The notes: generated from the letters alone by a model not told the origin. A DNA stretch of 64,000 bases from Pontibacter kalidii (GCF_026278245.1 NZ_CP111079.1:62001-126000), one strand, 5' to 3'; shown: positions 52,745 through 62,582, counted from the stretch's first letter. Numbers and translations are program-made.

Positions 52745-54784
52745 ATGACCACTACACCAAAACGCTATACTGTTACGGCCGCGCTGCCGTACGCCAACGG
52801 ACCTGTTCACATCGGGCACCTGGCCGGGGTATACCTGCCAGCCGATATCTATGTGCGCTACCTGCGCCTGCAGGGCCGCGACGTGAAGTTTATCTGCGGA
52901 TCGGATGAGCACGGCGTACCGATCACGATTCGTGCCAAGAAAGAAGGCATCACGCCGCAGCAGGCCGTGGATAAGTATCATGAGCTGATCAAAAAGTCGT
53001 TCGAGGATTTTAGGGTGTCGTTTGATGTATATGACCGTACTTCTTCTAAGATCCACCACGAAACAGCTTCTGATTTCTTCCTGCAACTCTACAACGACGG
53101 CAAGTTCATCGAGCAGACCACGCAGCAGTACTACGATGAGAAGGCGCAGCAATTCCTGGCCGACCGTTACATCGTAGGCACCTGCCCCAAGTGCGGCAAC
53201 GAGAATGCCTACGGCGACCAATGCGAGAGCTGCGGTACCTCGCTGAATGCCACCGACCTGATCAACCCCAAAAGCACGCTGAGCGGCGCTGTGCCGGTTA
53301 TGCGCGAAACGAAACACTGGTACCTGCCCTTGAACGAGTATGAGCCATGGCTGCGCGAGTGGATCGTAGAGGGCCACAAAGGCGACTGGAAATCGAATGT
53401 GTACGGGCAGTGCAAAAGCTGGATAGACCAGGGCTTGCAGCCACGCGCCGTAACCCGCGACCTGGACTGGGGCGTGCCGGTGCCGGTAGAAGGGGCTGAA
53501 GGCAAGGTGCTGTACGTGTGGTTCGATGCGCCGATCGGCTATATCTCCGCCACCAAAGCGCTTACGGATGATTGGGAGAAGTATTGGAAAGACGAGGACA
53601 CCAAGCTGGTACACTTCATCGGCAAGGATAACATCGTGTTCCACTGTATCATCTTCCCGAGCATGCTCAAGGCACACGGCGACTTTATACTTCCGGATAA
53701 CGTGCCGGCCAACGAGTTCCTGAACCTGGAAGGCGACAAGATATCTACTTCCCGTAACTGGGCGGTATGGCTGCACGAGTACCTGCAGGACTTCCCGGGC
53801 AAAGGCGACGTGCTGCGGTATACCTTGTGTGCCAATGCGCCTGAAACAAAAGACAACGATTTTACCTGGAAAGATTACCAGGCCCGCAACAACAATGAGT
53901 TGCTGGCCATACTTGGTAACTTCATCAACCGCGCGGTGGTACTTACCCAAAAGTACTACGAGGGTGCCGTGCCTACGCGTGGCGAGCTAACCGACTACGA
54001 TAAAACCGTGTTGGAGGATCTGGAGGGAATGCCGATGGTGATTGCCACCTATTTGGAGCGTTACCGTTTCCGGGATGCGCTGGCCGAACTGATGAACCTG
54101 GCCCGCCTGGGCAATAAATACCTGGCCGACACAGAGCCCTGGAAGCTGATCAAAACAGACCAGGAGCGCGTGAAAACCATCATGAACATTGCGCTGCAGA
54201 TTTCTGCCAGCCTGAGCATTCTGATGGAGCCGTTCCTGCCAACCTCTGCCGAAAAGCTGCGCAACATGCTCAACCAGGAGCAGGGCAACTGGTCTACGGC
54301 CGGTTCTGCTGACTTGCTGCCTGCCGGCCACGTAATCGGTAAGCCGGAGCTGCTGTTCGAGAAAGTGGAAGACGCCGCCGTGGAAGCCCAGGTACAGAAA
54401 CTGCTGGACACGAAAAAGGCCAACGAAATGGCAAACGCCGTGGCAGCACCTGCTAAGGAGAACATCACGTTCGAGGAGTTCTCTAAAATGGACATCCGCA
54501 TCGGTACCATCCTGGAGGCTGAGAAGGTCGCCAAAACCAAAAAGCTCCTGAAGCTCAAGATCGACACCGGGATTGACCAGCGCACGGTCGTCAGCGGCAT
54601 TGCCGAGTTCTTTAGCCCGGAAGAGATCATCGGGCAGCAGGTAAGTATATTGGTGAACCTGGCTCCGCGCGAGATCAAAGGCATCACCAGCCAGGGTATG
54701 ATCCTGATGGCCGAGAATGCCGATGGCTCGCTGGCCTTTGTGCAGCCAGGCAAAGAGATCAAGAACGGCGGAACAGTCAGCTAG
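52745..54784 (+). CDS. metG: Methionine-tRNA ligase
   Basis: A 679-residue class I aminoacyl-tRNA synthetase. The HIGH motif is PVHIGHLAG (about 20), the zinc knuckle [18 protein letters not shown] (about 145-162) and the KMSKS equivalent [10 protein letters not shown] (about 334). The anticodon-binding helix bundle follows, and the last 110 residues are a Trbp111/EMAP-II-like tRNA-binding domain ([17 protein letters not shown]), as in E. coli MetG. Complete. Confidence 0.97.
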   Translation: MTTTPKRYTVTAALPYANGPVHIGHLAGVYLPADIYVRYLRLQGRDVKFICGSDEHGVPITIRAKKEGITPQQAVDKYHELIKKSFEDFRVSFDVYDRTSSKIHHETASDFFLQLYNDGKFIEQTTQQYYDEKAQQFLADRYIVGTCPKCGNENAYGDQCESCGTSLNATDLINPKSTLSGAVPVMRETKHWYLPLNEYEPWLREWIVEGHKGDWKSNVYGQCKSWIDQGLQPRAVTRDLDWGVPVPVEGAEGKVLYVWFDAPIGYISATKALTDDWEKYWKDEDTKLVHFIGKDNIVFHCIIFPSMLKAHGDFILPDNVPANEFLNLEGDKISTSRNWAVWLHEYLQDFPGKGDVLRYTLCANAPETKDNDFTWKDYQARNNNELLAILGNFINRAVVLTQKYYEGAVPTRGELTDYDKTVLEDLEGMPMVIATYLERYRFRDALAELMNLARLGNKYLADTEPWKLIKTDQERVKTIMNIALQISASLSILMEPFLPTSAEKLRNMLNQEQGNWSTAGSADLLPAGHVIGKPELLFEKVEDAAVEAQVQKLLDTKKANEMANAVAAPAKENITFEEFSKMDIRIGTILEAEKVAKTKKLLKLKIDTGIDQRTVVSGIAEFFSPEEIIGQQVSILVNLAPREIKGITSQGMILMAENADGSLAFVQPGKEIKNGGTVS

Positions 54785-54824
54785 AAGTATACTCTCACAA
54801 AGTATAAACAGTCTCTTAAAGTAT

Positions 54825-54861
54825 AAACCTCACCGGTCTTAATAGGCAGGTGAGGTTTTTT
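54825..54861. terminator. Terminator after metG
   Basis: AAACCTCACC (54825-54834) / GGTGAGGTTT (54849-54858) then Ts; three AGTATA words precede it. Confidence 0.8.
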
Positions 54862-54903
54862 ATTTTAATGGCAGAGGTGAAAAACGAACTTGGCAACTCC
54901 GTT

Positions 54904-56088
54904 TCAGCTATCGCTAAAGAATAACCACGCCAGCACATAGCTTAACAAAACAAGGCCTATGCCCAACGCAAAGACGGTATAGGCGAGCTTGAGCAAGCGG
55001 TATTTCCTGGACAGCACTTTTCCCTGCAGGTAGATGTTGTCGGCCATGCTGTTGTAGAGCAGGTTGTGGTCGCGCATGATGTTGCGGATACCCTCCCGGT
55101 ACGTGCCGGAGTCCAGTTGCACGAAATCTCCGAAGAAGAGAAAGTCTATCTTGTTGTCCGGTACGGCCATGTTCTTGATGTTGGGCCGGGTGGAGCGGAT
55201 GGCCAGGATAACGGTGACAAGGCAAACCACCGTGAGCAGGATGGAAGGGAGAAGCAGGTGCGGCACATCCTGAAACTTGCTGAAGAAGGACGATATCATG
55301 ATGGAGGCGATGATGGCATTCACCGAGATGAGCATGTTGGCTTTGTTATCGGCAATCACGCTTAGCTGCAGGTGGCTGGCCATAGTGGTCCGGAACATGG
55401 TTTCTATCCCTTTGCTGACCTTCTGCTCTTTCTCCTTCCGTAGGTCTTTCTTCAGGCTTTTATTCTCCTCCCAAAGTGCTTCCAGCTCGGCGTTGTCTTG
55501 GCTGAGTTCCTTGCGCTTTTTCTTTAGGAGCTTCAGGTTGCTCTCTTTGCCGCCCGAGAAGGCGCGTTTAGCGTACTTGGTAAAGTAATAATGCTTTTTG
55601 AGAAGCGTGATGTGCCTTTCGATCCAATTATACTGCCCGATTTTCGTGGTGGAGGCGCCTGCTTTCTGCTCGGCCCTGGGCACAAAGTCTTCTGCGGCCA
55701 GGAAACTGGCAACGGCATCACAAAGGGCCTCCTCCAGCAGGTCCCGGGGCTGCTGGGGATAGCGTGTGGCAGCTATGCTTTGGGATATCTTCAGTATTTC
55801 GGCCTTAGATAGGCCACTGCTCACTAAGAACTCGGTGACGGGCAGAATCTTTTGCTCCTCTAGCAGCTCCCCCTCCTCGTCGCAGTACAGGTCATGGAGC
55901 CAGGCCGCTAGCAAGAGGAGCCTATTGTCGCGCTCATTGAAGTCGCAGAACCTACTAATGGCCTCTGCCACGGCGACCAGGCTTTTGGTATGCTGCAGGT
56001 CAAACCCCACTAACTCGTTCGTGCCCTTCATCGGCAGGTGGTGCCCTACAAAGACATTCGCCCTATCCAGAATATCATCGTCTATCAT
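54904..56088 (-). CDS. HD-domain protein with Pycsar-type membrane effector domain
   Basis: A 394-residue protein. Residues 20-165 form an HD phosphohydrolase domain with His33, His65-Asp66 and Asp124 as metal ligands. A charged coiled coil spans about 183-228. Residues 228-392 match the Pycsar effector transmembrane domain (DUF5706-like): MASHLQLSVIADNKANMLIS, then helices at about 251-270, 277-297 and 368-391. In known Pycsar phage defence, a cyclic nucleotide opens such a membrane effector; here the HD part could degrade the signal or act as a sensor. It stands divergent to a class III cyclase, which is a plausible signal source. Proteins of this type are frequent in Bacteroidota chromosomes and may have a housekeeping role. 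Confidence 0.82.
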   Translation of the reverse strand: MIDDDILDRANVFVGHHLPMKGTNELVGFDLQHTKSLVAVAEAISRFCDFNERDNRLLLLAAWLHDLYCDEEGELLEEQKILPVTEFLVSSGLSKAEILKISQSIAATRYPQQPRDLLEEALCDAVASFLAAEDFVPRAEQKAGASTTKIGQYNWIERHITLLKKHYYFTKYAKRAFSGGKESNLKLLKKKRKELSQDNAELEALWEENKSLKKDLRKEKEQKVSKGIETMFRTTMASHLQLSVIADNKANMLISVNAIIASIMISSFFSKFQDVPHLLLPSILLTVVCLVTVILAIRSTRPNIKNMAVPDNKIDFLFFGDFVQLDSGTYREGIRNIMRDHNLLYNSMADNIYLQGKVLSRKYRLLKLAYTVFALGIGLVLLSYVLAWLFFSDS

Positions 56089-56489
56089 TTCGCACGGTGT
56101 AAGGTTTCTACTAATTTAAAGCATGCTCCAGAGTTCATACTCGCTAGGGCAGGTATAGAACTAAGTAAAGTATTTATAGCTGTTTAGTAAGTTATGTATA
56201 CGATTTCTAGAATCATAAGAGTGTGCCTGCATACTTAGCAAATGGCGTGGTTTTTATAGTGGACTGGCGCTCTTTCGACAGGTTGCCTGTGCCTGGTGCT
56301 GGAGCGCGAGGTGTGGGGGCCACACGGGCTTCATTCCCTTTTTTATAGCAGCCTGGCGTGGCAGAAAAGCAGATACAGAATTATACACAATGTGTTCGCT
56401 GCCAGTATTCATTTTATGGCTGTTGACGTAAATATGAAGTATGGAGTATAACTATGAATTATACCTGTAATCCTGAAATTGACTAGAAT
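56089..56489. other. Divergent intergenic region, no clear element
   Basis: A 401-base gap between the effector and cyclase genes. No TAnnTTTG element, long inverted repeat or open frame is evident, so any shared control is not visible. Confidence 0.5.
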
Positions 56490-58478
56490 ATGAGTCGAAA
56501 TAGACAACTTGCCGCTATTATGTTTACCGATATTGAAGGGTATACGGCTATCATGCAGCATGATGAGCAGCAGGCATTGGCTCTTAAAGACCGGCACCGC
56601 GAAGTGCTGCAGCGCTATCACCAGCAATACAATGGCCGCATTGTGCAGTACTATGGCGATGGGGCGCTCAGTATGTTCCAGAGTGCCGTGAGTGCGGTAG
56701 AGTGCGCGCTGGCCATGCAGTTGGCGTACCGGCAGGCGCCACAGGTTCCGGTGCGCATGGGCCTGCACATGGGGGATGTGGTCTTCGATGAGGAGCAGCT
56801 TTTCGGAGATGGGGTAAACCTCGCCTCCCGCGTGGAGTCTCTGGGTGTGGCCGGCAGTGTGCTGATCTCTGACAAGGTACAGGATGAAGTCCTGAATCAC
56901 CCGGCTATCAAGACCTATTCCGTGGGCGTCTATCAATTCAAAAACGTGGAGCGGAAGGTGGAGGTGTTCGCCCTGGACCACGAAGGCCTGGTGAAGCCCG
57001 CCCCAAACTCCCTGAACGGGAAAACGGAGCAAAAGAAAAAATCCGCCTTGAGAACTTCAAAAAGGCCGCCGCCCAAGAGTATAGCCGTACTGCCCCTCGT
57101 GAACATGAGCAACGACCCGGAGCAGCAGTATTTCAGCGATGGGATTGCCGAGGAGATCATCAACGCCCTGTCGAACCTAAAGGACCTGAAGGTAGCGGGC
57201 CGCACCTCCTCCTTCAAGTTCGACAGAAGGAACGTGGACCTGCGGGAGGTGGGCGAAAAGCTTGGCGTGAGCACGGTGCTGGAGGGCAGTGTGCGCAAAC
57301 AGGGGGAGCGCTTTCGTATCACGGTCCAGCTGACCAAAGTAGAGGACGGGTTCCATATGTGGTCGGAGAGGTATGACGGGGATATGCACGATATCTTTGC
57401 GGTGCAGGACCAGATCGCGACGGAAATAACCGAGAAAATGAAGGTAACCCTGCTGGGCAAAGGCCGGAGCAAGATACGGGAAACTTCTACCCATAACTCG
57501 GAGGCTTATGAACTATACCTGAAAGGCAGGTTCTACCTTAACAGGAGGGGCACTTATATCATCACAGGTATAAAATTCCTGGAGCAGGCCATCAAGCTGG
57601 ACCCTGGCTTTGCCCTGGCGCATGCCGAGTATGCCGACGCCAACCTGATGGCCGGCCTTTACGGGCTGGTGCCGCCCAACAAGGTGATGCTCAAAGCCAG
57701 GCGATCCGCCGAAACGGCTCTTAAGCTGAACCCCATGCTCTGTGAAACCTATTGTGCGCTCGGATCTTACTATTGCTACATCTGGGACCTGCCCGAAGCG
57801 GAAAAGAACTTCCTGAAGTCGATAGAGCTGAACCCTAGCTATGCGCCGGCCCATGTCCGGTACGGGTTGAATTACCTGGCCTGGATGAAGGGGGATTTCG
57901 CCAAAGCGGAGGAGCATGGTCGGAAGGCCATCAAACTAGAGCCGCTTAGCGCCATCTGCTTCGGCATCTACGCCCAGATTCTGCACACGGCCGGCAAGTT
58001 CAGTGAGGCGCTGGAAGCTTGTAAAACCGGGTTGGAGCTGGACGGCAGTTCCTTCCTGTGCCTGCTGTATGAAGGATATTCCTACCTGTTCCTGAAGCAG
58101 TATGAGAAGGCGCTGGCCTGTTTTGAGCGGTTGATGGTGCTCTCGGACAGGCATAACTTCGTACACGGAGCCCTGATCATGACATTGAGCAAGATGGGGG
58201 ACCTGGAGCGGGCGCGTCAGGAGCTCAGCAACCTCAAGGAGCGGGCCCAAAGGGAGTACATCGTGTGCACGGTGATAGGAATAGCGGCTGGCTGGGTAAA
58301 CGATAGCCTGGATGAGGCCTTCCATTACTTCGAAAAAGGCTATCGGGAGCATGACCCCCTGCTGGTCTCGCTCAAGCACGAGCACTGGGTTTCCGATGCT
58401 ATCAGGGCGGACCCACGCTACCCGAAACTGCTGGAGAAAATGAACAATCGCAACCTCCTGCGGTACCAGAGCAGGTAG
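56490..58478 (+). CDS. Class III nucleotide cyclase with TolB-like and TPR domains
   Basis: A 662-residue soluble protein. The N-terminal cyclase domain (about 6-165) keeps both metal aspartates (FTDIEGYT, Asp14; YYGDG, Asp57) and the transition-state Asn110 and Arg114 (VNLASR). At the purine-specificity position usually Lys, I read Gln53, while Asp107 is kept, so the product may not be cAMP. A TolB-like domain follows (about 193-320, SIAVLPLVNMSNDPEQQYFS, LEGSVRKQGERFRITVQL), then about eight TPR units (about 340-640). It lacks membrane helices. It probably senses a protein partner through the TPR part. Its opposite neighbour is an HD-Pycsar effector. Confidence 0.9.
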   Translation: MSRNRQLAAIMFTDIEGYTAIMQHDEQQALALKDRHREVLQRYHQQYNGRIVQYYGDGALSMFQSAVSAVECALAMQLAYRQAPQVPVRMGLHMGDVVFDEEQLFGDGVNLASRVESLGVAGSVLISDKVQDEVLNHPAIKTYSVGVYQFKNVERKVEVFALDHEGLVKPAPNSLNGKTEQKKKSALRTSKRPPPKSIAVLPLVNMSNDPEQQYFSDGIAEEIINALSNLKDLKVAGRTSSFKFDRRNVDLREVGEKLGVSTVLEGSVRKQGERFRITVQLTKVEDGFHMWSERYDGDMHDIFAVQDQIATEITEKMKVTLLGKGRSKIRETSTHNSEAYELYLKGRFYLNRRGTYIITGIKFLEQAIKLDPGFALAHAEYADANLMAGLYGLVPPNKVMLKARRSAETALKLNPMLCETYCALGSYYCYIWDLPEAEKNFLKSIELNPSYAPAHVRYGLNYLAWMKGDFAKAEEHGRKAIKLEPLSAICFGIYAQILHTAGKFSEALEACKTGLELDGSSFLCLLYEGYSYLFLKQYEKALACFERLMVLSDRHNFVHGALIMTLSKMGDLERARQELSNLKERAQREYIVCTVIGIAAGWVNDSLDEAFHYFEKGYREHDPLLVSLKHEHWVSDAIRADPRYPKLLEKMNNRNLLRYQSR

Positions 58479-58502
58479 TTGGGCGGCGCTTTCATCAGGA
58501 GT

Positions 58503-58561
58503 AGTTGCGTCCAGCGAGGCAGGTCTAGCCCACGGCTACGCCTGCCTCGCTGGACGCAACT
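58503..58561. repeat. Inverted repeat overlapping the end of the MFS gene
   Basis: Perfect 21-bp arms (58503-58523, 58541-58561) with a 17-base spacer, the same spacer as the pair at 4237-4293. The right arm and spacer encode the last residues of the MFS transporter. It may also terminate both convergent genes. Confidence 0.8.
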
Positions 58562-59790
58562 GTGGCTTTCCCGTTTAGCCGCGCCCGCTCTATATGCTGT
58601 ACTACAAAGTATAGACCTATGCTTACCACTATGGCCAGTACGCTCAGCACCCACCAAAGCGTGCCGAAGCTGTAGCGGGAGGCAATGGTGGTGCCCAGAA
58701 AAGGGGCAACCACGTGCGCCGCGGCATACGAAATGGTGTACAGTCCCAGGTAAGAACCGCGGTTCCGGTGGTTGGAGCGCTCCACGGAGATAGTGGCCAT
58801 AAAGGGCATCACGAGTATCTCCGAGAAGCTGAGCAGCACCATGGCGATGTACAGCAATGCAATGTGCTGCCCCAGGTTTAGAACCACGAAAGAAGAGCCC
58901 AGCACTAGCACACCTACAGGTATGAGCCACGACTTCTTTATTTTATCGCCGATCAGGTAAACCAGGATCATCTCGAAGAGGAAGACGATAAACCCGTTCA
59001 GGGCCAGCAGCGTGCCGATACGGCCTTCGGGCAGCACGTACACCTGGCGGTAGTAAAGCGGCAGGGTGGAGAGCAGCTGGAAAAACAGGATCGCGAAGCC
59101 GCAGTTGAGAAGTATAAAAACAAGATACATGCCATCGGCATACGGAGAGCGCACCTTTTCCATACTTGCCGCAGCAGTAGCCGCTTCCTTCTGCGGTTTG
59201 TGCCCCTGCCGTTTCCTGAAGTAGATAAAGAAGAACAGGCCCGCCAACATGGAGGCAACGCCATCGCCGATAAATAGGAACTTGTAGGAGATGGCCGCCA
59301 CCAGGCCCCCTATTGCCGGGCCTATGGAAAAGCCCAGGTTCAGGGCCATCCGGTTAAGGGAGAAAGCCCTGGTGACGTTCTCGGGCCTGGCGTAATGCGC
59401 AATGGAGGCAGAGTTGGCAGGGCGGAGCATATCGTTTACCAGGCTAAGTATAAAAACACCCGCCGCAATGAACTGGAATCGCTCCAGGAACAGGAACATG
59501 AAGTATAAACTGCCGCCAACGGTGAGGCTGAACAGCTGCACCCGAAAATGACCGACCCTATCGGTTAGCCAGCCTCCTAGGAACGAGCCGCACACGGCAC
59601 CAAGGCCATAGATGCTAAGGATGAGACCGGCCTCTCTCAACGTGTAGCCAAGCGACTCTGTCAGGTAAACCCCCAGGAACGGTATCACCATGGCCCCGCT
59701 TCTGTTAATGAACATGATGAGCGAGAGCATCCAGGCGGGGCGGGAGAGGCCACCGAAGGCGTTGCGGTAGAGCAGGAGAATTCTTTTCAT
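58525..59790 (-). CDS. MFS transporter
   Basis: A 421-residue inner-membrane protein with 12 predicted helices. The loop 2-3 motif GGWLTDRVGHFR (about 76-87) is the MFS signature. It resembles multidrug or metabolite exporters of the MdtH/YfcJ style; the substrate is unknown. The last dozen residues (TVASSEAGVAVG) are encoded by an inverted repeat, so the C-terminus was probably remade by repeat insertion. The start is at MKRILLLYRNAFGGL. Confidence 0.9.
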   Translation of the reverse strand: MKRILLLYRNAFGGLSRPAWMLSLIMFINRSGAMVIPFLGVYLTESLGYTLREAGLILSIYGLGAVCGSFLGGWLTDRVGHFRVQLFSLTVGGSLYFMFLFLERFQFIAAGVFILSLVNDMLRPANSASIAHYARPENVTRAFSLNRMALNLGFSIGPAIGGLVAAISYKFLFIGDGVASMLAGLFFFIYFRKRQGHKPQKEAATAAASMEKVRSPYADGMYLVFILLNCGFAILFFQLLSTLPLYYRQVYVLPEGRIGTLLALNGFIVFLFEMILVYLIGDKIKKSWLIPVGVLVLGSSFVVLNLGQHIALLYIAMVLLSFSEILVMPFMATISVERSNHRNRGSYLGLYTISYAAAHVVAPFLGTTIASRYSFGTLWWVLSVLAIVVSIGLYFVVQHIERARLNGKATVASSEAGVAVG

Positions 59791-59819
59791 AGCAGTGGCC
59801 CCAAAGGATGGGGCAAAGG

Positions 59820-59827
59820 CAAATGTA
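59820..59827 (-). promoter_or_regulatory. -7 element TACATTTG of the MFS gene
   Basis: A TAnnTTTG match on the minus strand 30 bases before the start. Confidence 0.5.
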
Positions 59828-59923
59828 TACTTTCGGGGGGAGATTTCGGCTGCTGCTCACCTAAAAGTATAAGCCCCTCACAAGTATAAACCGGGAGGGG
59901 CCTCTGGCATTCTTATATGAGCC

Positions 59924-60568
59924 TTACTTCGTGTTATACTGGTTCATGGTGCGCTCCAGGCCAATGGTGCCAAAGGCGATGGCGGAGTCGGCTGCTTTCT
60001 CGATCAGCGACTGCAGCTCGATGCTTTCGTCTTCGCTGAACTTGCTCAGCACATAATCCACCTGCTTGCCTTTGTGGAAGGCATCGCCGACGCCGAAGCG
60101 CAGGCGCGGGTAATTGTTGTGCCCCAGCGTCTGCTCGATGTGCTTTAGGCCGTTGTGGCCGCCGGCACTGCCCTTGGCGCGTATGCGCAGCTTGCCAAAA
60201 GGCAGGGCAATGTCGTCGGTGATCACCAGCATCTGGTCGGGCGTTAGCTTCAGGGAATTTAAATAATGGCCCACGGCTTTGCCACTCAGGTTCATGTAGG
60301 TGGTTGGTTTTACCAGCACAAAAGTGCGGCCCTTGGTTTTAATCTCTGTTACGAAGGCATGGCGGCTCACGTCAAAGTTGCCCCCATACTTGCTTGCCAG
60401 GTAGTCCAGCACCATAAAACCGATGTTGTGGCGTGTCTCAGCGTATTCGGGGCCAATGTTGCCCAGCCCCACAATCAGGTATTTCATATGTGTATCTTCG
60501 GCAGCGGCGGCTCCGGCAGAGGAGATACCCAGCCACTTTTTTATCGTGTTAATTGTTGGATTGCTCAA
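59924..60568 (-). CDS. pth: Peptidyl-tRNA hydrolase
   Basis: A 214-residue enzyme that recycles stalled peptidyl-tRNA. KYLIVGLGNIGPEYAETRHN (about 29-48) carries the substrate Asn and catalytic His; KPTTYMNLSG and GSAGGHNGLKHIEQ complete the signature. A 27-residue extension precedes the conserved start; such leads occur in Bacteroidota homologues, so I keep the first ATG, though MKYLIVGLGN (ATG at about 60487) is the alternative. It is third in the prs-rplY-pth order, behind a hairpin. Confidence 0.94.
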   Translation of the reverse strand: MSNPTINTIKKWLGISSAGAAAAEDTHMKYLIVGLGNIGPEYAETRHNIGFMVLDYLASKYGGNFDVSRHAFVTEIKTKGRTFVLVKPTTYMNLSGKAVGHYLNSLKLTPDQMLVITDDIALPFGKLRIRAKGSAGGHNGLKHIEQTLGHNNYPRLRFGVGDAFHKGKQVDYVLSKFSEDESIELQSLIEKAADSAIAFGTIGLERTMNQYNTK

Positions 60569-60709
60569 GGTCTTACTAGCTGATTGTTTATTGTTTGGAA
60601 GGCATATAAAAATGTGCTGCTGTATAAATTCGTTGCCTTACGAGCAACAACTTATAGTTTGGAGCTGAATAACAGGTAACAATAAACAGTTTAACCTAAA
60701 ACAGAAGCA

Positions 60710-60746
60710 AAAAGTCCTGCCCCGCTCAGAGCAGGACAGGACTTTT
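60710..60746 (-). terminator. Terminator after rplY
   Basis: AAAAGTCCTG (60710-60719) / CAGGACTTTT (60737-60746). Confidence 0.75.
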
Positions 60747-60775
60747 GATAATATTCTGAGCTGTGGCTCAAGAAA

Positions 60776-61360
60776 TTACTTTTTACCACGAGCCTCCTCC
60801 ATCTGTGCACTCTTAAGGGCACGCGGAATAGTTACGGTAGCAATTGGAGCGCTTGGGTTAGTCAGGATTTCGTAGTTATCCGGCTGGATTTTAGAAACCT
60901 TGATAGACTTGCCAAGTTCCAGGTCAGAGATGTTTACCTCTACGAAGTCTGGCAGGTTAGCAGGAAGCGCCTTGATCTTGATAGAACGCAGCTTGGTTAC
61001 CAGCTTACCACCAGCCAATACACCAGGAGAAACACCAACGAACTTAACCGGAACGTCAATCTTCACTGGCTTGTCGTCCTGCAGCTCCAGAAAGTCAACG
61101 TGCAGCAGCATTTCGTTTACCGGGTGGAACTGAGAATCCTGAAGGATGGCGCGGTAGTGCGTACCCTCAATGTTCAGGTCTACCTCGTGTACCTCCGGCG
61201 TGTAAATCAGATCGCGGAACAGGATAGCTGGAGCATAGAAGTGAACTTGCTCTTGGCCACCGTACAGTACGCCCGGTATTAAAGACTCATTGCGCAGCTC
61301 TTTCGACTGCTGCTTGCCGAGATTTGCTCTTTTAAACCCTATAATCTCTAACGTTTTCAT
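60776..61360 (-). CDS. rplY: 50S ribosomal protein L25/Ctc
   Basis: A 194-residue long form of L25 (Ctc) that binds 5S rRNA. The N-terminal L25 domain (about 1-95) has LRNESLIPGVLYGG and HFYAPAILFRDLIYTPEVHE; the C-terminal TL5-like domain (about 96-180) has VDFLELQDDKPVKIDVPV (in parts) and GKSIKVSKI. A Lys-rich end follows. It sits between prs and pth, as is usual in this phylum. Confidence 0.95.
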   Translation of the reverse strand: MKTLEIIGFKRANLGKQQSKELRNESLIPGVLYGGQEQVHFYAPAILFRDLIYTPEVHEVDLNIEGTHYRAILQDSQFHPVNEMLLHVDFLELQDDKPVKIDVPVKFVGVSPGVLAGGKLVTKLRSIKIKALPANLPDFVEVNISDLELGKSIKVSKIQPDNYEILTNPSAPIATVTIPRALKSAQMEEARGKK

Positions 61361-61385
61361 AAAAATGTTTTTAAAAATGAAGCTG

Positions 61386-61393
61386 CAAAGGTA
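61386..61393 (-). promoter_or_regulatory. -7 element TACCTTTG of rplY
   Basis: A TAnnTTTG match on the minus strand 26 bases before the start, suggesting rplY can be expressed apart from prs. Confidence 0.5.
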
Positions 61394-61483
61394 TGGCTTT
61401 TTTTGATAATTTGTTAACCCTTGTTCGTTATTAGATTATTTTATTGGGAGCGAATAACGACTAACCAATAACCAAGCACGAAG

Positions 61484-62413
61484 TTAAATAAACAGCGAGC
61501 TGATCGATTCGTGTGTGACCACGTTGTTGATCGCCCGGGCGAACAAGTCTGCAAAAGACAACACCTTTATCTTGGAACTCTGCTGCTTCAGCGGAATCGT
61601 GTCCGACACCACCAGTTCTTCCAGCACGGATTTCTCAACGCGCTCGTAAGCGGGGCCTGAGAGAATCGGGTGCGTGGCGATAGCGCGAACGGTTTTTGCT
61701 CCTTTCTCCTTCAGCAGCTCGGCGGCTTTGGTTATCGTGCCGGCCGTGTCCACCATGTCGTCCACGAGCACCACGTCCATACCTTCCACATCACCGATCA
61801 CCTGCATGGAGGCGATCTCATTGGCGCGCTTGCGGTGTTTGTCGCAAACGACCATCTCGGCACCGAAGTTCTTGGCAAAGGATCTTGTTCTCACCACTCC
61901 TCCCACGTCAGGCGATGCGAAGATCAGGTCCTCGCCCAGGTTCAGGCTGCGCAGGTAGGGCACGAAAATGGCCGAGCCATCCAGGTGATCCACCGGAATG
62001 TCGAAGAAGCCCTGGATCTGGCCTGCATGCAGGTCGCAGGTCATCAGGCGGTCAGCGCCGACCGATTGTATGGCGTTGGCTACCACCTTAGAACCGATCG
62101 CCACACGCGGCTGGTCTTTTCTGTCCTGGCGGGCGTAGCCATAGTAGGGCATCACCACGATTACTTTATGGGCCGAGGCACGCTTGGCGGCATCCACCAG
62201 CAGCATCAGCTCCATCAGGTTGTCGGCAGGCGGAAAGGTGGATAGTACGATAAACACCTCTGCGCCACGAACTGACTCATTGTAATGTACGCCTATCTCG
62301 CCGTCGCTGAAACGGGAGAGGGTAAGGTCGCCGAGCTTAGTGCCATAAGCGGCAGCTATTTTCTCAGCCAGGTAACGGGATGCTGAACCAGAGAAGATCT
62401 TAACTTGGGGCAT
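61484..62413 (-). CDS. prs: Ribose-phosphate diphosphokinase
   Basis: A 309-residue PRPP synthase, the entry enzyme for purine, pyrimidine, His and Trp synthesis. MPQVKIFSGSASRYLAEKIA opens the first domain; DLHAGQIQGFFDIPVDHL (about 128-145) is the ribose/ATP site, and VLVDDMVDTAGT (about 213-224) the PRPP loop. The flanking purL fits a nucleotide context. Confidence 0.96.
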   Translation of the reverse strand: MPQVKIFSGSASRYLAEKIAAAYGTKLGDLTLSRFSDGEIGVHYNESVRGAEVFIVLSTFPPADNLMELMLLVDAAKRASAHKVIVVMPYYGYARQDRKDQPRVAIGSKVVANAIQSVGADRLMTCDLHAGQIQGFFDIPVDHLDGSAIFVPYLRSLNLGEDLIFASPDVGGVVRTRSFAKNFGAEMVVCDKHRKRANEIASMQVIGDVEGMDVVLVDDMVDTAGTITKAAELLKEKGAKTVRAIATHPILSGPAYERVEKSVLEELVVSDTIPLKQQSSKIKVLSFADLFARAINNVVTHESISSLFI

Positions 62414-62465
62414 AACGGTGCTAAAACTAAATAACGGTTGGTTTGTGTTTAGTTGATTATGCCCG

Positions 62466-62473
62466 CAAAGCTA
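62466..62473 (-). promoter_or_regulatory. -7 element TAGCTTTG of prs
   Basis: A TAnnTTTG match 53 bases before prs; a second match, TATTTTTG, is at 62475-62482. Confidence 0.45.
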
Positions 62474-62540
62474 CCAAAAATACTAATGGCAGGCATGAAA
62501 TATTTCTGATTTTTAACCAGTTACAGCTGCCGTAGGAGCA

Positions 62541-62579
62541 AAAAAAAAGAACAACACCCGGTTGAGTGTTGTTCTTTTT
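62541..62579 (-). terminator. Terminator after tRNA-Gln
   Basis: GAACAACAC (62549-62557) / GTGTTGTTC (62566-62574), flanked by eight As and five Ts. Confidence 0.9.
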
Positions 62580-62582
62580 AAG

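Noticed and set aside
52658..53950. 430-residue minus-strand frame opposite metG
   Set aside because: metG is certain; the opposite frame has no recognisable domain.
54904..58478. Full defence island
   Set aside because: No nuclease, restriction or other defence gene flanks the pair; metG and an MFS transporter are ordinary neighbours.
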